The position numbers were made by a program, and so were the translations under genes. 64,000 nucleotides of DNA from Paraburkholderia sacchari (GTDB lineage Bacteria > Pseudomonadota > Gammaproteobacteria > Burkholderiales > Burkholderiaceae), in NCBI RefSeq assembly GCF_000785435.2, contig NZ_JTDB02000001.1, positions 496,001 through 560,000 on the forward strand, in the 5' to 3' direction. The notes under the pieces were generated by a model. The model was given only the letters and a program-made list of their open reading frames with translations. It was not told the origin of the DNA and ran no database searches. This document shows, piece by piece, positions 52,740 through 61,088 of the stretch. Position 1 is the first letter of the stretch; each line of letters starts with the position of its first letter.

Positions 52740-53438
52740 ATGACCGATGTGACGCAGGACGGGACCACTCATTTTCCCCATGCGCGTGCATCGCGCGATC
52801 AGCACGTCGCACGTCCGGGCCGTCGCCGGTTCGTGACGGGGGCGTGCGCTGCCGCCGCGACGCTTGCTTTCGCATTGGCCGGCCGGCGTGGCGCGCAATA
52901 CGCATTCGGCATTGCCGATGCATCGGCCGCCAATTCTGCCAGCGCGGCCAGCGCAGCCAGCGCCGCCGGTGGCGCGCCCGCGAACAGCGGCTACGAAGCC
53001 TTCATCGCACTCTCCCAGCGCCTCACCGGCCGCACGCGCTTTGACGCCGTGCTCGGCCAGCGCATCTACGCCGCGCTCGCGCGCGCGAACAGCACGTTCG
53101 AGCAGAACGTCGGCGCGCTCAACACGTGGATCAAGGGGCACGGCGGCGTGCCTTCGGACATCGTCACGGCTGCGCTCAAGACCGATCGGCCGGAACTCGC
53201 AACGACCGTCGGCGAGATCATGCGCGCGTGGTATCTCGGGCTCGTGGGCGACATGCCGAAGGCGCAGGTGCTGGCCTACGAGAAAGCGTTGATGTTCGAT
53301 CCGGTCAGCGATGTGCTGACGATTCCGTCGTATTGCCGCGACGTGCCGTTCTACTGGACAACGAAGCCCGCGGACATGCCGGCAGCCACGATGGCTGCGT
53401 TGTCCACGACATCGGCATCGACGGCGGCCAGGCCGTAG
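52740..53438 (+). CDS. FAD-dependent sugar/polyol dehydrogenase small (gamma) subunit, Tat-exported
   Basis: A protein of 232 residues. A twin-arginine signal is visible (RPGRRRFVTGACAAAATLAFA, in two parts), followed by an Ala/Ser-rich spacer and the small-subunit domain (FIALSQRLTGRTRFDAVLGQRIYAAL, split). This subunit has no known cofactor; in Burkholderia FAD-glucose dehydrogenase and in gluconate or sorbitol dehydrogenases it chaperones the flavoprotein and takes it across the membrane by Tat. The next gene, 16 bases on, is the flavoprotein. GGAG lies 5 bases before the ATG. Confidence 0.85.
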   Translation: MTDVTQDGTTHFPHARASRDQHVARPGRRRFVTGACAAAATLAFALAGRRGAQYAFGIADASAANSASAASAASAAGGAPANSGYEAFIALSQRLTGRTRFDAVLGQRIYAALARANSTFEQNVGALNTWIKGHGGVPSDIVTAALKTDRPELATTVGEIMRAWYLGLVGDMPKAQVLAYEKALMFDPVSDVLTIPSYCRDVPFYWTTKPADMPAATMAALSTTSASTAARP

Positions 53439-53454
53439 GCGACGAGGGACGACA

Positions 53455-55059
53455 ATGGCGATCAAGCATTCTGCCGACGTGGTCGTGGTCGGCTCCGGTG
53501 TGGCGGGCAGTCTGGTTGCGTACCAGATGGCGCAAGCCGGCGCATCGGTGATCCTGCTCGAAGCGGGGCCGCGTCTTGCGCGCTGGCAGATCGTCGAGAA
53601 CTTCCGCAACTCGCCGGCCAAGGCCGACTTCGCGGCGCCGTATGCGTCGATGCCTTATGCGCCGCATCCGCAGTACTCGCCGCCCAACGGCTACCTCGTG
53701 CAGAAGGGCGACTATCCATACAACGCGCAATACTTGCGGCTCGTGGGCGGCACCACCTGGCACTGGGCGGCAGCGGCCTGGCGTCTTTTGCCCGCCGACT
53801 TTCGCCTGAAGACGCAGTACGGCGTGGGCCGCGACTGGCCATATCCGTACGAGACGCTCGAGCCGTGGTATCTGGCCGCCGAAATCGAACTGGGCGTCTC
53901 GGGCCCGGACCCGGCGCGGCACGACCTCGGCTCGCCGCGCTCGAAGCCCTATCCGATGGACATGCTGCCGCTCTCGTACATGGATCAGCGCTTTAGCGAC
54001 GTCCTCAATGCCAACGGCTTTCACGTGGTGCCCGAGCCCGTTGCGCGCAACAGCCGCCCATACGATGCGCGCCCGACTTGCTGCGGCAACAACAATTGCA
54101 TGCCGATCTGCCCGATCGCGGCGATGTACGGCGGCATCGTGCACGCCGACAAGGCCGAGCGCGCGGGCGCGCGGCTCATCGCGGAGGCGGTGGTGTACCG
54201 CATCGAGGCCGACAACAAAGGCCTCATCACGGCCGTGCATTACAAGGACCCGCACGGCAACAGTACGCGCGTGACGGGCAAGTTTTTCGTGCTGGCCGCC
54301 AACGGCATCGAGACGCCCAAGCTCATGCTGATGTCGACAAGCGACGCGTTCGCGCACGGCATCGGCAACCGTTCGGACCAGGTAGGCCGCAACCTCATGG
54401 ATCATCCGGGCACGGGCGTCGCGTTCCTCGCCAACGAGCCGCTGTGGCCGGGGCGCGGGCCGATGGAGATGACCTCGGTGGTGAACTTCCGCGACGGCGC
54501 ATTCCGGTCCGAGTACGCCGCCAAGAAACTGCATCTCTCGAACGGCGTGGCCACGCCGGCCGTGACCGCCGCGCTCATCAACAACGGCGTGACGGGCGCG
54601 GAACTCGATCGCGAGATCCGCGAGCGCGCCGCGCGCACGCTGACCATCAACAGCTTCCACGAGCATTTGCCCGAGCCGCAAAACCGCGTGCTGCCATCGA
54701 GCGAGCGCAAGGACGCGCTCGGCATTCCACAGCCCGAGATCCATTACTCGATCAACGACTACGTGAAGAAGAGCGCCGCCGACACACACGATCTCTACGC
54801 GAAGATCGCCGAGCTTTTCGGCGGCACGGAGGTCGCTTTCGACGACACCTTCGCGCCCAACAATCACATCATGGGCACGACGATCATGGGCGCGAACCCG
54901 GCCGATTCGGTCGTCGACGCCGACTGCCGCACGCACGACCATTCGAACCTGTTCATTGCCGGCAGCGCGGTGATGCCGGCTGCCGCCTCTGTGAATTGCA
55001 CGCTGACCATTGCCGCGCTGGCGCTCAAGCTGGCCGACAAGCTGCGCGGCGAGCTGTAA
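53455..55059 (+). CDS. GMC-family FAD dehydrogenase large (alpha) subunit
   Basis: A protein of 534 residues. The dinucleotide fold VVVGSGVAGSLVAYQMAQAG at about residues 8-28 binds FAD. The cysteine cluster PTCCGNNNCMPICPIAAMYGG, about residues 205-225, matches the motif that in B. cepacia FAD-glucose dehydrogenase holds a 3Fe-4S cluster and relays electrons to the cytochrome. The C-terminal GMC part has NNHIMGTTIMG and NLFIAGSAVMPAAASVN. It has no signal peptide of its own; export probably uses the small subunit. The substrate may be glucose, gluconate, sorbitol or another polyol. Confidence 0.88.
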   Translation: MAIKHSADVVVVGSGVAGSLVAYQMAQAGASVILLEAGPRLARWQIVENFRNSPAKADFAAPYASMPYAPHPQYSPPNGYLVQKGDYPYNAQYLRLVGGTTWHWAAAAWRLLPADFRLKTQYGVGRDWPYPYETLEPWYLAAEIELGVSGPDPARHDLGSPRSKPYPMDMLPLSYMDQRFSDVLNANGFHVVPEPVARNSRPYDARPTCCGNNNCMPICPIAAMYGGIVHADKAERAGARLIAEAVVYRIEADNKGLITAVHYKDPHGNSTRVTGKFFVLAANGIETPKLMLMSTSDAFAHGIGNRSDQVGRNLMDHPGTGVAFLANEPLWPGRGPMEMTSVVNFRDGAFRSEYAAKKLHLSNGVATPAVTAALINNGVTGAELDREIRERAARTLTINSFHEHLPEPQNRVLPSSERKDALGIPQPEIHYSINDYVKKSAADTHDLYAKIAELFGGTEVAFDDTFAPNNHIMGTTIMGANPADSVVDADCRTHDHSNLFIAGSAVMPAAASVNCTLTIAALALKLADKLRGEL

Positions 55060-55081
55060 GACGAGCTGTAAGACGAGCTGT
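55051..55081. repeat. 12-bp tandem repeat spanning the stop codon
   Basis: The unit gagctgtaagac occurs twice in full and once in part, so that the C-terminal Glu-Leu-stop of the flavoprotein is followed by two further in-frame copies of Asp-Glu-Leu-stop. It is probably a replication-slippage duplication. Confidence 0.85.
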
Positions 55082-55100
55082 GAAGCGACAGAAACCGACG

Positions 55101-56513
55101 ATGAACGCAAGCAAGCCTCCCACCGATGGCACCCACCACGCGCAGCGCATCCAGCGGGCCCAACGCACGCGCGCCACGCTGGCAGCGATGCTGTTCTGCG
55201 CGTTCGCGCTCTACGTGGCGTGGCACGCCGCGCACGACGGCGAGACGCACCCCGTCGACGAAATGCTGCTGCCGGCCGCGCGCGGCGAAGGCCCGGCAGC
55301 CCTCGACGACGCCGCGGCGCGCCCGGAACTCGTCAAGCGCGGCGAATACCTCGCACGCATGGGCGATTGCGCCGCGTGCCACACCGCAGACCCGAGCCGG
55401 CCCTTCGCGGGCGGCCGCGCGATCAGCACGCCGTTTGGCAAGCTCTACACGCCCAACATCACGCCCGACCCCGATACCGGCATCGGCCAATGGAGCGACT
55501 CCGATTTCATGCGCGCGATGCACGAGGGCGTGGGCAAGGCCGGCGAGCGGCTCTATCCCGCGTTTCCCTATGTGGAGTTCACGCGCGTGACGGAGCAGGA
55601 CGTGCTTGCGATCCGCACGTACCTGAACACGCTCGCGCCGATCCGTTACAAGCCGCCCGCCAACGAGCTGAGGTTCCCGTTCAACCAGCGCTGGCTGCTG
55701 ATGTTCTGGAATCTGTTCAATTTCGACGAAGGCCGCTTCGTACCCGATCCGAAAAAGAGCGCCGAATACAACCGGGGCGCTTATCTGGTCGAGGGGCTCG
55801 CGCATTGCGAGGAGTGCCACACACCGCGCAATTTCATGCAGGGCCTGAAAACGGGCGAGCGCTTCTCGGGGGCGACGCAGGCGGGCTGGCAGGCGTACAA
55901 CATCACGCCGGACCGAGCGGCTGGCATCGGCGGCTGGAGCAAGGAGGCGCTCATGAGCTACCTCGTCACCGGCGTGGCCGCCGGCCACGCGAACGCCGCC
56001 GGGCCGATGGCCGAGGTCGTGCAGAACTCCACGCAGTACCTGAGCGCCGAGGACCAGCGCTCGATCACCGCTTATTTGCGCGGGCAACGGCCGGTGGCGG
56101 GCGGCGTGACGCGCTCGCGCGATTCGTACGGCTCGCCCGCCAACGACGACGTCACCGCGCTGCGCGGCGCCACCATCACGAGCGTGAACGGGGCGCAGCT
56201 ATTCGTGGCGAACTGCGCGAGTTGCCACCACTGGAGCGGCGCGGGCGTGGGCGCGAGCGCGCCGATCGCCTATCCGTCGCTCATCCACAACAGCGTGACT
56301 GGCGCGCCGAGCCCAGGCAACCTGACGATGACGATCCTGCACGGCGTGCGACGCCAGACCAGGGACGCCGACGTGCTGATGCCGGCATTCGGCAGCGAGC
56401 TGAGCAACGACCAGGTCGCGGCGATTGCGAACTACGTGACGAAGCAGTTCGGCGACCCGCGGGCGAGCATTACGCCCGACGAGGTGGCGGCGCTGCGCGC
56501 GCAGCCGCAATGA
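55101..56513 (+). CDS. Triheme cytochrome c subunit of the membrane dehydrogenase
   Basis: A protein of 470 residues with an N-terminal hydrophobic segment (LAAMLFCAFALYVAW) that acts as signal or anchor, then three cytochrome c domains with heme sites C90-AACH, C236-EECH and C372-ASCH. YTPNITPDPDTGIGQWSDSDF and RGAYLVEGLAHCEECHTPRN are hallmarks of the cytochrome subunits of gluconate, alcohol and sorbitol dehydrogenases. It takes electrons from the flavoprotein and passes them to ubiquinone. I chose ATG 55101; the frame is open far upstream inside the flavoprotein gene. Confidence 0.9.
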   Translation: MNASKPPTDGTHHAQRIQRAQRTRATLAAMLFCAFALYVAWHAAHDGETHPVDEMLLPAARGEGPAALDDAAARPELVKRGEYLARMGDCAACHTADPSRPFAGGRAISTPFGKLYTPNITPDPDTGIGQWSDSDFMRAMHEGVGKAGERLYPAFPYVEFTRVTEQDVLAIRTYLNTLAPIRYKPPANELRFPFNQRWLLMFWNLFNFDEGRFVPDPKKSAEYNRGAYLVEGLAHCEECHTPRNFMQGLKTGERFSGATQAGWQAYNITPDRAAGIGGWSKEALMSYLVTGVAAGHANAAGPMAEVVQNSTQYLSAEDQRSITAYLRGQRPVAGGVTRSRDSYGSPANDDVTALRGATITSVNGAQLFVANCASCHHWSGAGVGASAPIAYPSLIHNSVTGAPSPGNLTMTILHGVRRQTRDADVLMPAFGSELSNDQVAAIANYVTKQFGDPRASITPDEVAALRAQPQ

Positions 56514-56607
56514 CGCGCAGCCACCGTTACCGCGGCTACGCGAAAACCGCTCGCGAAACGATCATTGCCGCGCATACGTTGTGGAAACGCAGCGCTATGA
56601 TGAAGCG

Positions 56608-57351
56608 ATGACACCCACTCTCGCTCCTGTCGTCCAGCATCACGCAGCCAATGCGGCCGGTCGCGATTTCGTGATCGGCGACCTGCATGGTTGCGTGGAC
56701 GCCTTGCGCTATCTGCTCCACAAAGTCGGGTTCGACGGCACGCGCGACCGCCTGTTCTCGGTGGGCGATCTCGTCGATCGTGGCGAACAGTGCGAGGAAG
56801 CGCTCGCGCTGCTCGACAAGCCCTGGTTTTACGCCGTGCTCGGCAATCACGAGGACATGCTGTGCGCCGTCGCGCAAGGGCGGCTCGCGCGGTTCCGCTG
56901 GTACGGCATCGGCGGGGGCTGGGCCCAGGGGCTGCCCGACCACGTGCTGGCCGCGCACGCGCAGCGGCTGCGCGAACTGCCGCTCGCGCGCGTGGTGGGT
57001 GAGGGCGCGACGCGCTTTAACGTGCTGCACGCGGAATTCTTCGGCGACGACGCCGCGCTCGACGCCGGCCAGTTCGATGCCGATGTGCGCGAGCGCATGC
57101 TGTGGGGGCGCGAGCTGGCGCTGAACGCGGCCATGCAGCCGCCGCAGCCGCATGCCGCGCTGTCGCTCACGTACTGCGGGCACACCCCAATGCGGGAGCC
57201 GCGCCAGATTGGCTCGCAGATGTTCATCGACACCGGCGCGTTCATTCCCGAAGGGCGTCTCACGATGGTCGAGGCGCTCACGCCCCGGCACTGGTCGATC
57301 TCCGTGCAGGCAGCGCGCGCGATGGGCGCGGCCGCGCTGTCGCTGCCTTGA
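56608..57351 (+). CDS. PPP-family metallophosphoesterase (PrpA-like)
   Basis: A protein of 247 residues with all three phosphoprotein-phosphatase motifs in order: GDLHG (D25), GDLVDRG near 53 and GNHED near 79, which bind two metal ions. The later histidines lie in NVLHAEF and YCGHTP. Relatives include E. coli PrpA/PrpB and lambda phosphatase, which remove phosphate from proteins, and small symmetric Ap4A hydrolases; the substrate here is not known. ATG 56608 is used; a GTG at 56581 would add nine residues. A standalone gene. Confidence 0.85.
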   Translation: MTPTLAPVVQHHAANAAGRDFVIGDLHGCVDALRYLLHKVGFDGTRDRLFSVGDLVDRGEQCEEALALLDKPWFYAVLGNHEDMLCAVAQGRLARFRWYGIGGGWAQGLPDHVLAAHAQRLRELPLARVVGEGATRFNVLHAEFFGDDAALDAGQFDADVRERMLWGRELALNAAMQPPQPHAALSLTYCGHTPMREPRQIGSQMFIDTGAFIPEGRLTMVEALTPRHWSISVQAARAMGAAALSLP

Positions 57352-57428
57352 AGGCTTGCCGCTGCCGGTTTCCCGAGCGTGGCTTTCCGTTCTCCTTTCG
57401 TGCAGGATTTTTGCCAATTTTGGTTCGA

Positions 57429-57434
57429 TATAAT
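57429..57434 (+). promoter_or_regulatory. -10 element for the basic secreted-protein gene
   Basis: A perfect TATAAT in the 134-base gap after the phosphatase gene. A TTGCCA lies only 12 bases upstream, so the -35 is unclear. The start of the next gene is 51 bases downstream. Confidence 0.4.
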
Positions 57435-57485
57435 CGCGGGCCGATCCAGGCGGGACCGGAACGGTTATTCGAGGGAGGAGACGGC

Positions 57486-57968
57486 GTGCGGGCAGTGGCA
57501 GTGATGGTCGCGGCATGGTGGATATCGACGTCGATGGCATGGGCCGTCGCGCCAGCGGTGACGCAGCACGGCGGCGCGGGCGGCGGCGCGACGGCGCGCG
57601 GGCAGGCCGCGAAGCCGGCCGGGACAGGGGCGCGGCATGGCGCGAAGCACGCGAAGGGTGCTGCGAGCGCGTTACACACGGCGCGATCCGCGCATTCCAG
57701 CAAGTCAACGAAGCCCACGAAGACTGCGCAAGGGTCAGCCCATGCACGGCCTCATGGCAAAACCGGGACGAAGTCGGCGGCCCATCGTGCACCGGGGACC
57801 TCGCAACAGGCGAGTAGCGCTCGTGCGCATCCGTCCAGATCGGCGACACAGGCCAGGCCCGCTGTGGCGCATCCGGCGTCGAATCACAAGCTGATGGTCG
57901 ACGTGCCCTCAGCCCAGTCGCGGCGCGCGATCCCGCAGCCGCACGAACTTCCGCCGATTCTGAGCTGA
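57486..57968 (+). CDS. Small basic exported protein, function unknown
   Basis: A frame of 160 residues starting with GTG 57486, chosen because the strong ribosome site GGGAGGAG ends about 6 bases upstream and a perfect -10 lies before it. A signal peptide is likely (VRAVAVMVAAWWISTSMAWAVA, in two parts). The rest is low-complexity, rich in Ala, Ser, Lys, Thr and His (GKTGTKSAAHRAP), with a more ordered C-terminus (QPHELPPILS). No family is recognised. It could bind DNA, peptidoglycan or other anionic polymers, which is speculation from charge alone. Confidence 0.65.
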   Translation: MRAVAVMVAAWWISTSMAWAVAPAVTQHGGAGGGATARGQAAKPAGTGARHGAKHAKGAASALHTARSAHSSKSTKPTKTAQGSAHARPHGKTGTKSAAHRAPGTSQQASSARAHPSRSATQARPAVAHPASNHKLMVDVPSAQSRRAIPQPHELPPILS

Positions 57969-58009
57969 TTCACGCGGCCAGCCCGGCCTTTATTCCCCCG
58001 CGGCACCCC

Positions 58010-58897
58010 TCAAACGGCACCAAGACTCGACGCAAGCAACTGCAGCGTTGCGGCCGAACGCGACTCGCGCACGCGCGAATGCAGCATGACTCGCGAGGAT
58101 GGCAAGGGCGGCAGCGCGTGCTTCGCGCCGACATCGACGAGCCCGCGCGGCGCCACGCGCCGGGCGAGCGCGGATACGGCAAGCCCCGCCTCCAGCGCCG
58201 CGCCCACTGCTGCCACGCCGCCGCCCACGAACACTTCCTGCCATTCGATGCCTGCCGTATCGAGCGCACCGATCGCTGCCGCGCGGACCGCGCATGGCCC
58301 CGCGAGCAGCGCGAGCGGCAGCGGCGTGCCCGGCTCCCAGCGCCATTCGGGCGCGGCGAGCCAGACCAGCGGCTCGTCGAAGAGCCGGCGTGTATCGCCG
58401 CGCGAAGCTTCTTCGGCTTCATAGCCCGCTTCATAGCCCGTTTCATAGCCAGCTTCCTGACGCACGATCACGGCGTCGAGCCGGCGCTCGTCGAACTGCT
58501 TGAGCAACTGCGCCGAGAGCCCGAGATGCAGCGCGATCACGAGCCCCGGATCGTGATCGCGCAGGAGCGCGAGCTGGCGGGCGAGCTGCGCGTCGGCGAC
58601 ATGCTCGCTCAACCCCAGCGAGAGACGCCGCGAGTCGCCCGCGAGTGTGCCGAGCGCGCGCTCATGCGCGCCGAGCAACTCGCGCGCCGCGCCGAGAAAG
58701 GCGCGCCCATCCGGTGAGAGCCGCACGACGCGCGGCGTGCGTTCGAGCAACTGCCGGCCGAGATGGGCTTCGAGCCGCTTGAGCTTGAGGCTCACGGCGG
58801 ATTGGGTGGTGTCGAGCGCATCGGCGGCGCGCGTGAAGCTATGCAGTTCGGCGACCAGCACGAACGCGCGCACGGCATCGAGATCGAGCGGTTTCAT
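58010..58897 (-). CDS. LysR-family transcriptional regulator
   Basis: A protein of 295 residues. The winged HTH is at residues 1-62 (LDAVRAFVLVAELHSFTRAADAL, split; TTQSAVSLKLKRLEAHLGRQL), followed by the periplasmic-binding-like effector domain. A run AGYETGYEAGYEAEEA at about residues 149-164 comes from a 12-bp tandem repeat in the gene and would lengthen a surface loop of the effector domain. It is divergent from the tautomerase gene, with 118 bases between, and probably regulates it. The ligand is unknown. Confidence 0.9.
   Translation of the reverse strand: MKPLDLDAVRAFVLVAELHSFTRAADALDTTQSAVSLKLKRLEAHLGRQLLERTPRVVRLSPDGRAFLGAARELLGAHERALGTLAGDSRRLSLGLSEHVADAQLARQLALLRDHDPGLVIALHLGLSAQLLKQFDERRLDAVIVRQEAGYETGYEAGYEAEEASRGDTRRLFDEPLVWLAAPEWRWEPGTPLPLALLAGPCAVRAAAIGALDTAGIEWQEVFVGGGVAAVGAALEAGLAVSALARRVAPRGLVDVGAKHALPPLPSSRVMLHSRVRESRSAATLQLLASSLGAV
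58417..58452. repeat. In-frame 12-bp tandem repeat inside the LysR gene
   Basis: The unit cttcatagcccg (plus strand) occurs at 58417-58428 and 58429-58440 exactly, and at 58441-58452 with two changes. It encodes Gly-Tyr-Glu plus Ala or Thr, repeated three times. The length is a multiple of three, so copy changes keep the frame. Confidence 0.9.
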
Positions 58898-59015
58898 TTC
58901 AAATGAAAATGAATGAAATATCCAGTGATATCTTTTTATTATGATAGGGCAGACCTAAGCTCTTGTCATGGCCCATCAATCACGGGTCATCCCACCCACG
59001 CTGAAGGAGCTCGAC

Positions 59016-59399
59016 ATGCCATTCACCCGAATCGCCGTACGCGCGGGCAAGCCCGCTGCCTATCGAAAAGCGCTCATGCAGGGCGTGCATCTCGCGCTCA
59101 TGGAAGTGTTCAAGGCGCCAGAGGACGACCAGTTCATGATCGTCACCGAACACGATACCGACAATTTCGTCTTTGGACGGCACTACCTCGGCATCGAACG
59201 CAGCGACGACCTCGTGATGATTCAGATCGCCGTGAGCAATACGCGCGGGCAGGATCAGAAGAAGGCGCTATTCGCGCAGATCGCCGAAAACCTCGCGCGC
59301 GACCCGGGCGTACGGCGCGAGGATGTGTTTGTCAATCTCGTGGATGTCGCGCGCGAGAACTGGTCGTTCGGCAATGGAATCGCCCAGTACGCGACCTGA
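59016..59399 (+). CDS. Tautomerase-superfamily protein
   Basis: A protein of 127 residues that starts Met-Pro (MPFTRIAVRAGK), giving the N-terminal proline that is the catalytic base of 4-oxalocrotonate tautomerase and MIF-like enzymes. EDDQFMIVTEHD and GVRREDVFVNLVDVARENWSFGNG are typical of the longer tautomerase group often found beside LysR regulators. The substrate is unknown. ATG 59016 is fixed by the Pro2 rule and by GAAGGAG upstream. The gap to the divergent LysR gene is AT-rich around 58905-58945 and would hold the shared promoter. Confidence 0.85.
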   Translation: MPFTRIAVRAGKPAAYRKALMQGVHLALMEVFKAPEDDQFMIVTEHDTDNFVFGRHYLGIERSDDLVMIQIAVSNTRGQDQKKALFAQIAENLARDPGVRREDVFVNLVDVARENWSFGNGIAQYAT

Positions 59400-59405
59400 A
59401 CCCGC

Positions 59406-60533
59406 TCAAAGCGCGCGGCTTACCAGCAGCGGGTCGATGGGACCGATCGCGGCCGCATCGCGGCGCGCATAAGGCAGCTTGTGCAGAACGTAGCGCATGG
59501 CGTTCAGCCGTGCACGCTTCTTGCAATCGGAGCGCACCACGGTCCACGGCGCGTCGGCGGTATCGGTCTGCGAGAACATGGCCTCTTTGGCCTGGGTGTA
59601 TTCGTCCCATTTGTCGAGCGAGGCGAGATCGACGGGGCTCAGCTTCCACTGTTTGAGCGGATGCGCGCGGCGCTCCTTGAAGCGCCGGCGCTGCTCGGCG
59701 CAGCTCACCGAGAACCAGAACTTGATGAGGTGAATGCCGCTGCGGATCAACTGGCGCTCGAACTCCGGTGCCTGCTGCATGAATTCCGCGTACTCATCGG
59801 GCGTGCAAAAGCCCATGACGCGCTCGACGCCCGCGCGGTTATACCAGGAGCGATCGAACAGCACGATTTCGCCCGCCGAAGGCAGGTGCTGCACATAACG
59901 CTGGAAGTACCACTGGCCGCGCTCGACCTCGGTGGGTTTCTCCAGCGCCACCACGCGCGCGCCGCGCGGGTTCAGGTGCTCCATGAAGCGCTTGATCGTG
60001 CCGCCCTTGCCCGCGGCGTCGCGCCCCTCGAAGAGGATGACCACGCGCTGCCCGGTCTCGCGTACCCACGCCTGAAGCTTGAGCAACTCGACCTGCAGCC
60101 GGTATTTCTGCCGCTCGTAGGCGCGCCGCGACATCAGGTTGCGGTAGGGATAGTCGCCGTCGCGCCAGCCCGCTGCAAGCTCTTCGTCGGGATGGTGCGA
60201 GCGCGTCTTGCGCCAGTCCGACGGATTGCCTTCGAGGATGAGGCTGCGCAATTGCGCGGCTTCATCGGGTGACAGGCCTTTCATGAGTGCGGCGACCGAA
60301 TCGAACAGCGAAGCGGGGGATTCGCCCCGCACCGCACCGTTCGCCGCGACGAGATCATGCATTGCGCCGGCGATGACCTCCGTGGCTGCTTCGACAGCGT
60401 TGTTGACGGCGTGCAACTCGGCGCTGCGCGCGGTGAGCTCGGGCCGACATGCGGCCGTATCGTGCTCGTCAAGCGAGGTTTGAGTGTCGGGCGAGGGATT
60501 CGGCGTGGCAGGGGGAGTGACCATCTTGGGCAT
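59406..60533 (-). CDS. ppk2: Polyphosphate kinase 2 (PPK2 family)
   Basis: A protein of 375 residues that transfers phosphate between polyphosphate and nucleotides, usually making GTP or ATP from the diphosphate. Walker A is ILFEGRDAAGKGGTIKRF at about residues 165-182, Walker B is IVLFDRSWYNRAGVERVMGF, and the lid and RNA-like region FKERRAHPLKQWKLSP follows. About 100 extra residues at the N-terminus are mostly helical and low-complexity. A second ATG three codons in is an alternative start. It lies 70 bases after the YdcH gene on the same strand, with a CHAD protein divergent from both. Confidence 0.92.
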   Translation of the reverse strand: MPKMVTPPATPNPSPDTQTSLDEHDTAACRPELTARSAELHAVNNAVEAATEVIAGAMHDLVAANGAVRGESPASLFDSVAALMKGLSPDEAAQLRSLILEGNPSDWRKTRSHHPDEELAAGWRDGDYPYRNLMSRRAYERQKYRLQVELLKLQAWVRETGQRVVILFEGRDAAGKGGTIKRFMEHLNPRGARVVALEKPTEVERGQWYFQRYVQHLPSAGEIVLFDRSWYNRAGVERVMGFCTPDEYAEFMQQAPEFERQLIRSGIHLIKFWFSVSCAEQRRRFKERRAHPLKQWKLSPVDLASLDKWDEYTQAKEAMFSQTDTADAPWTVVRSDCKKRARLNAMRYVLHKLPYARRDAAAIGPIDPLLVSRAL

Positions 60534-60603
60534 GTGAGTGGTTTTCGCTACTTTATTGCTACGGCGGCTGGGCCGTGGCTGAGGGATGCCACGGCGCCGG
60601 TGC

Positions 60604-60822
60604 TTAGACGCTTTCGGCCTTGCGCAGGATCTGGTAGAGCGAATCCTTGAGCTGCAGCTTCTCTTTCTTGAGTTGCTCGATGGCCATGCCGTTCGCGGGG
60701 ACGATGCCCGCTTCCATGTTCTTGATCTGCTGATCCAGGTCGTTGTGACGATGGAAAAGCCGAGCGAAATGATCGTCGTTCGTTTTGAGGCGCGAGATCA
60801 GGTCTCTGAATTCTGGGAACAC
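60604..60822 (-). CDS. YdcH-family (DUF465) small coiled-coil protein
   Basis: A protein of 72 residues, predicted as two helices: RDLISRLKTNDDHFARLFHRHNDLD then IEQLKKEKLQLKDSLYQIL (given here in pieces). This matches the YdcH family, helical-hairpin proteins of unknown function. GGAGTG precedes ATG 60822. It may be co-transcribed with PPK2, 70 bases downstream. Confidence 0.88.
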   Translation of the reverse strand: MFPEFRDLISRLKTNDDHFARLFHRHNDLDQQIKNMEAGIVPANGMAIEQLKKEKLQLKDSLYQILRKAESV

Positions 60823-61088
60823 TCAACACTCCTTACAGAAGTACGACACACCGGGCGATGTGCAAGTATTTATTCTTCCACTTCCGCCTCGCCACGGTTT
60901 TGATCGTCGTCATTCGGACCAAGTGGGTTGGGGAGGGTCCCGAGAGCGCTGGTGCGATCGTGCGTGTACTATCGGATGCAGCGATCTCATTATTGCCAGC
61001 GCTGTTCACGCCGTTTCAGATCGGTTTCACCCCAAGTCTTTGCCGTTTTCACCGCTTTCTGCCGCCCCTCTGATCCCTCGGAGCGTTC

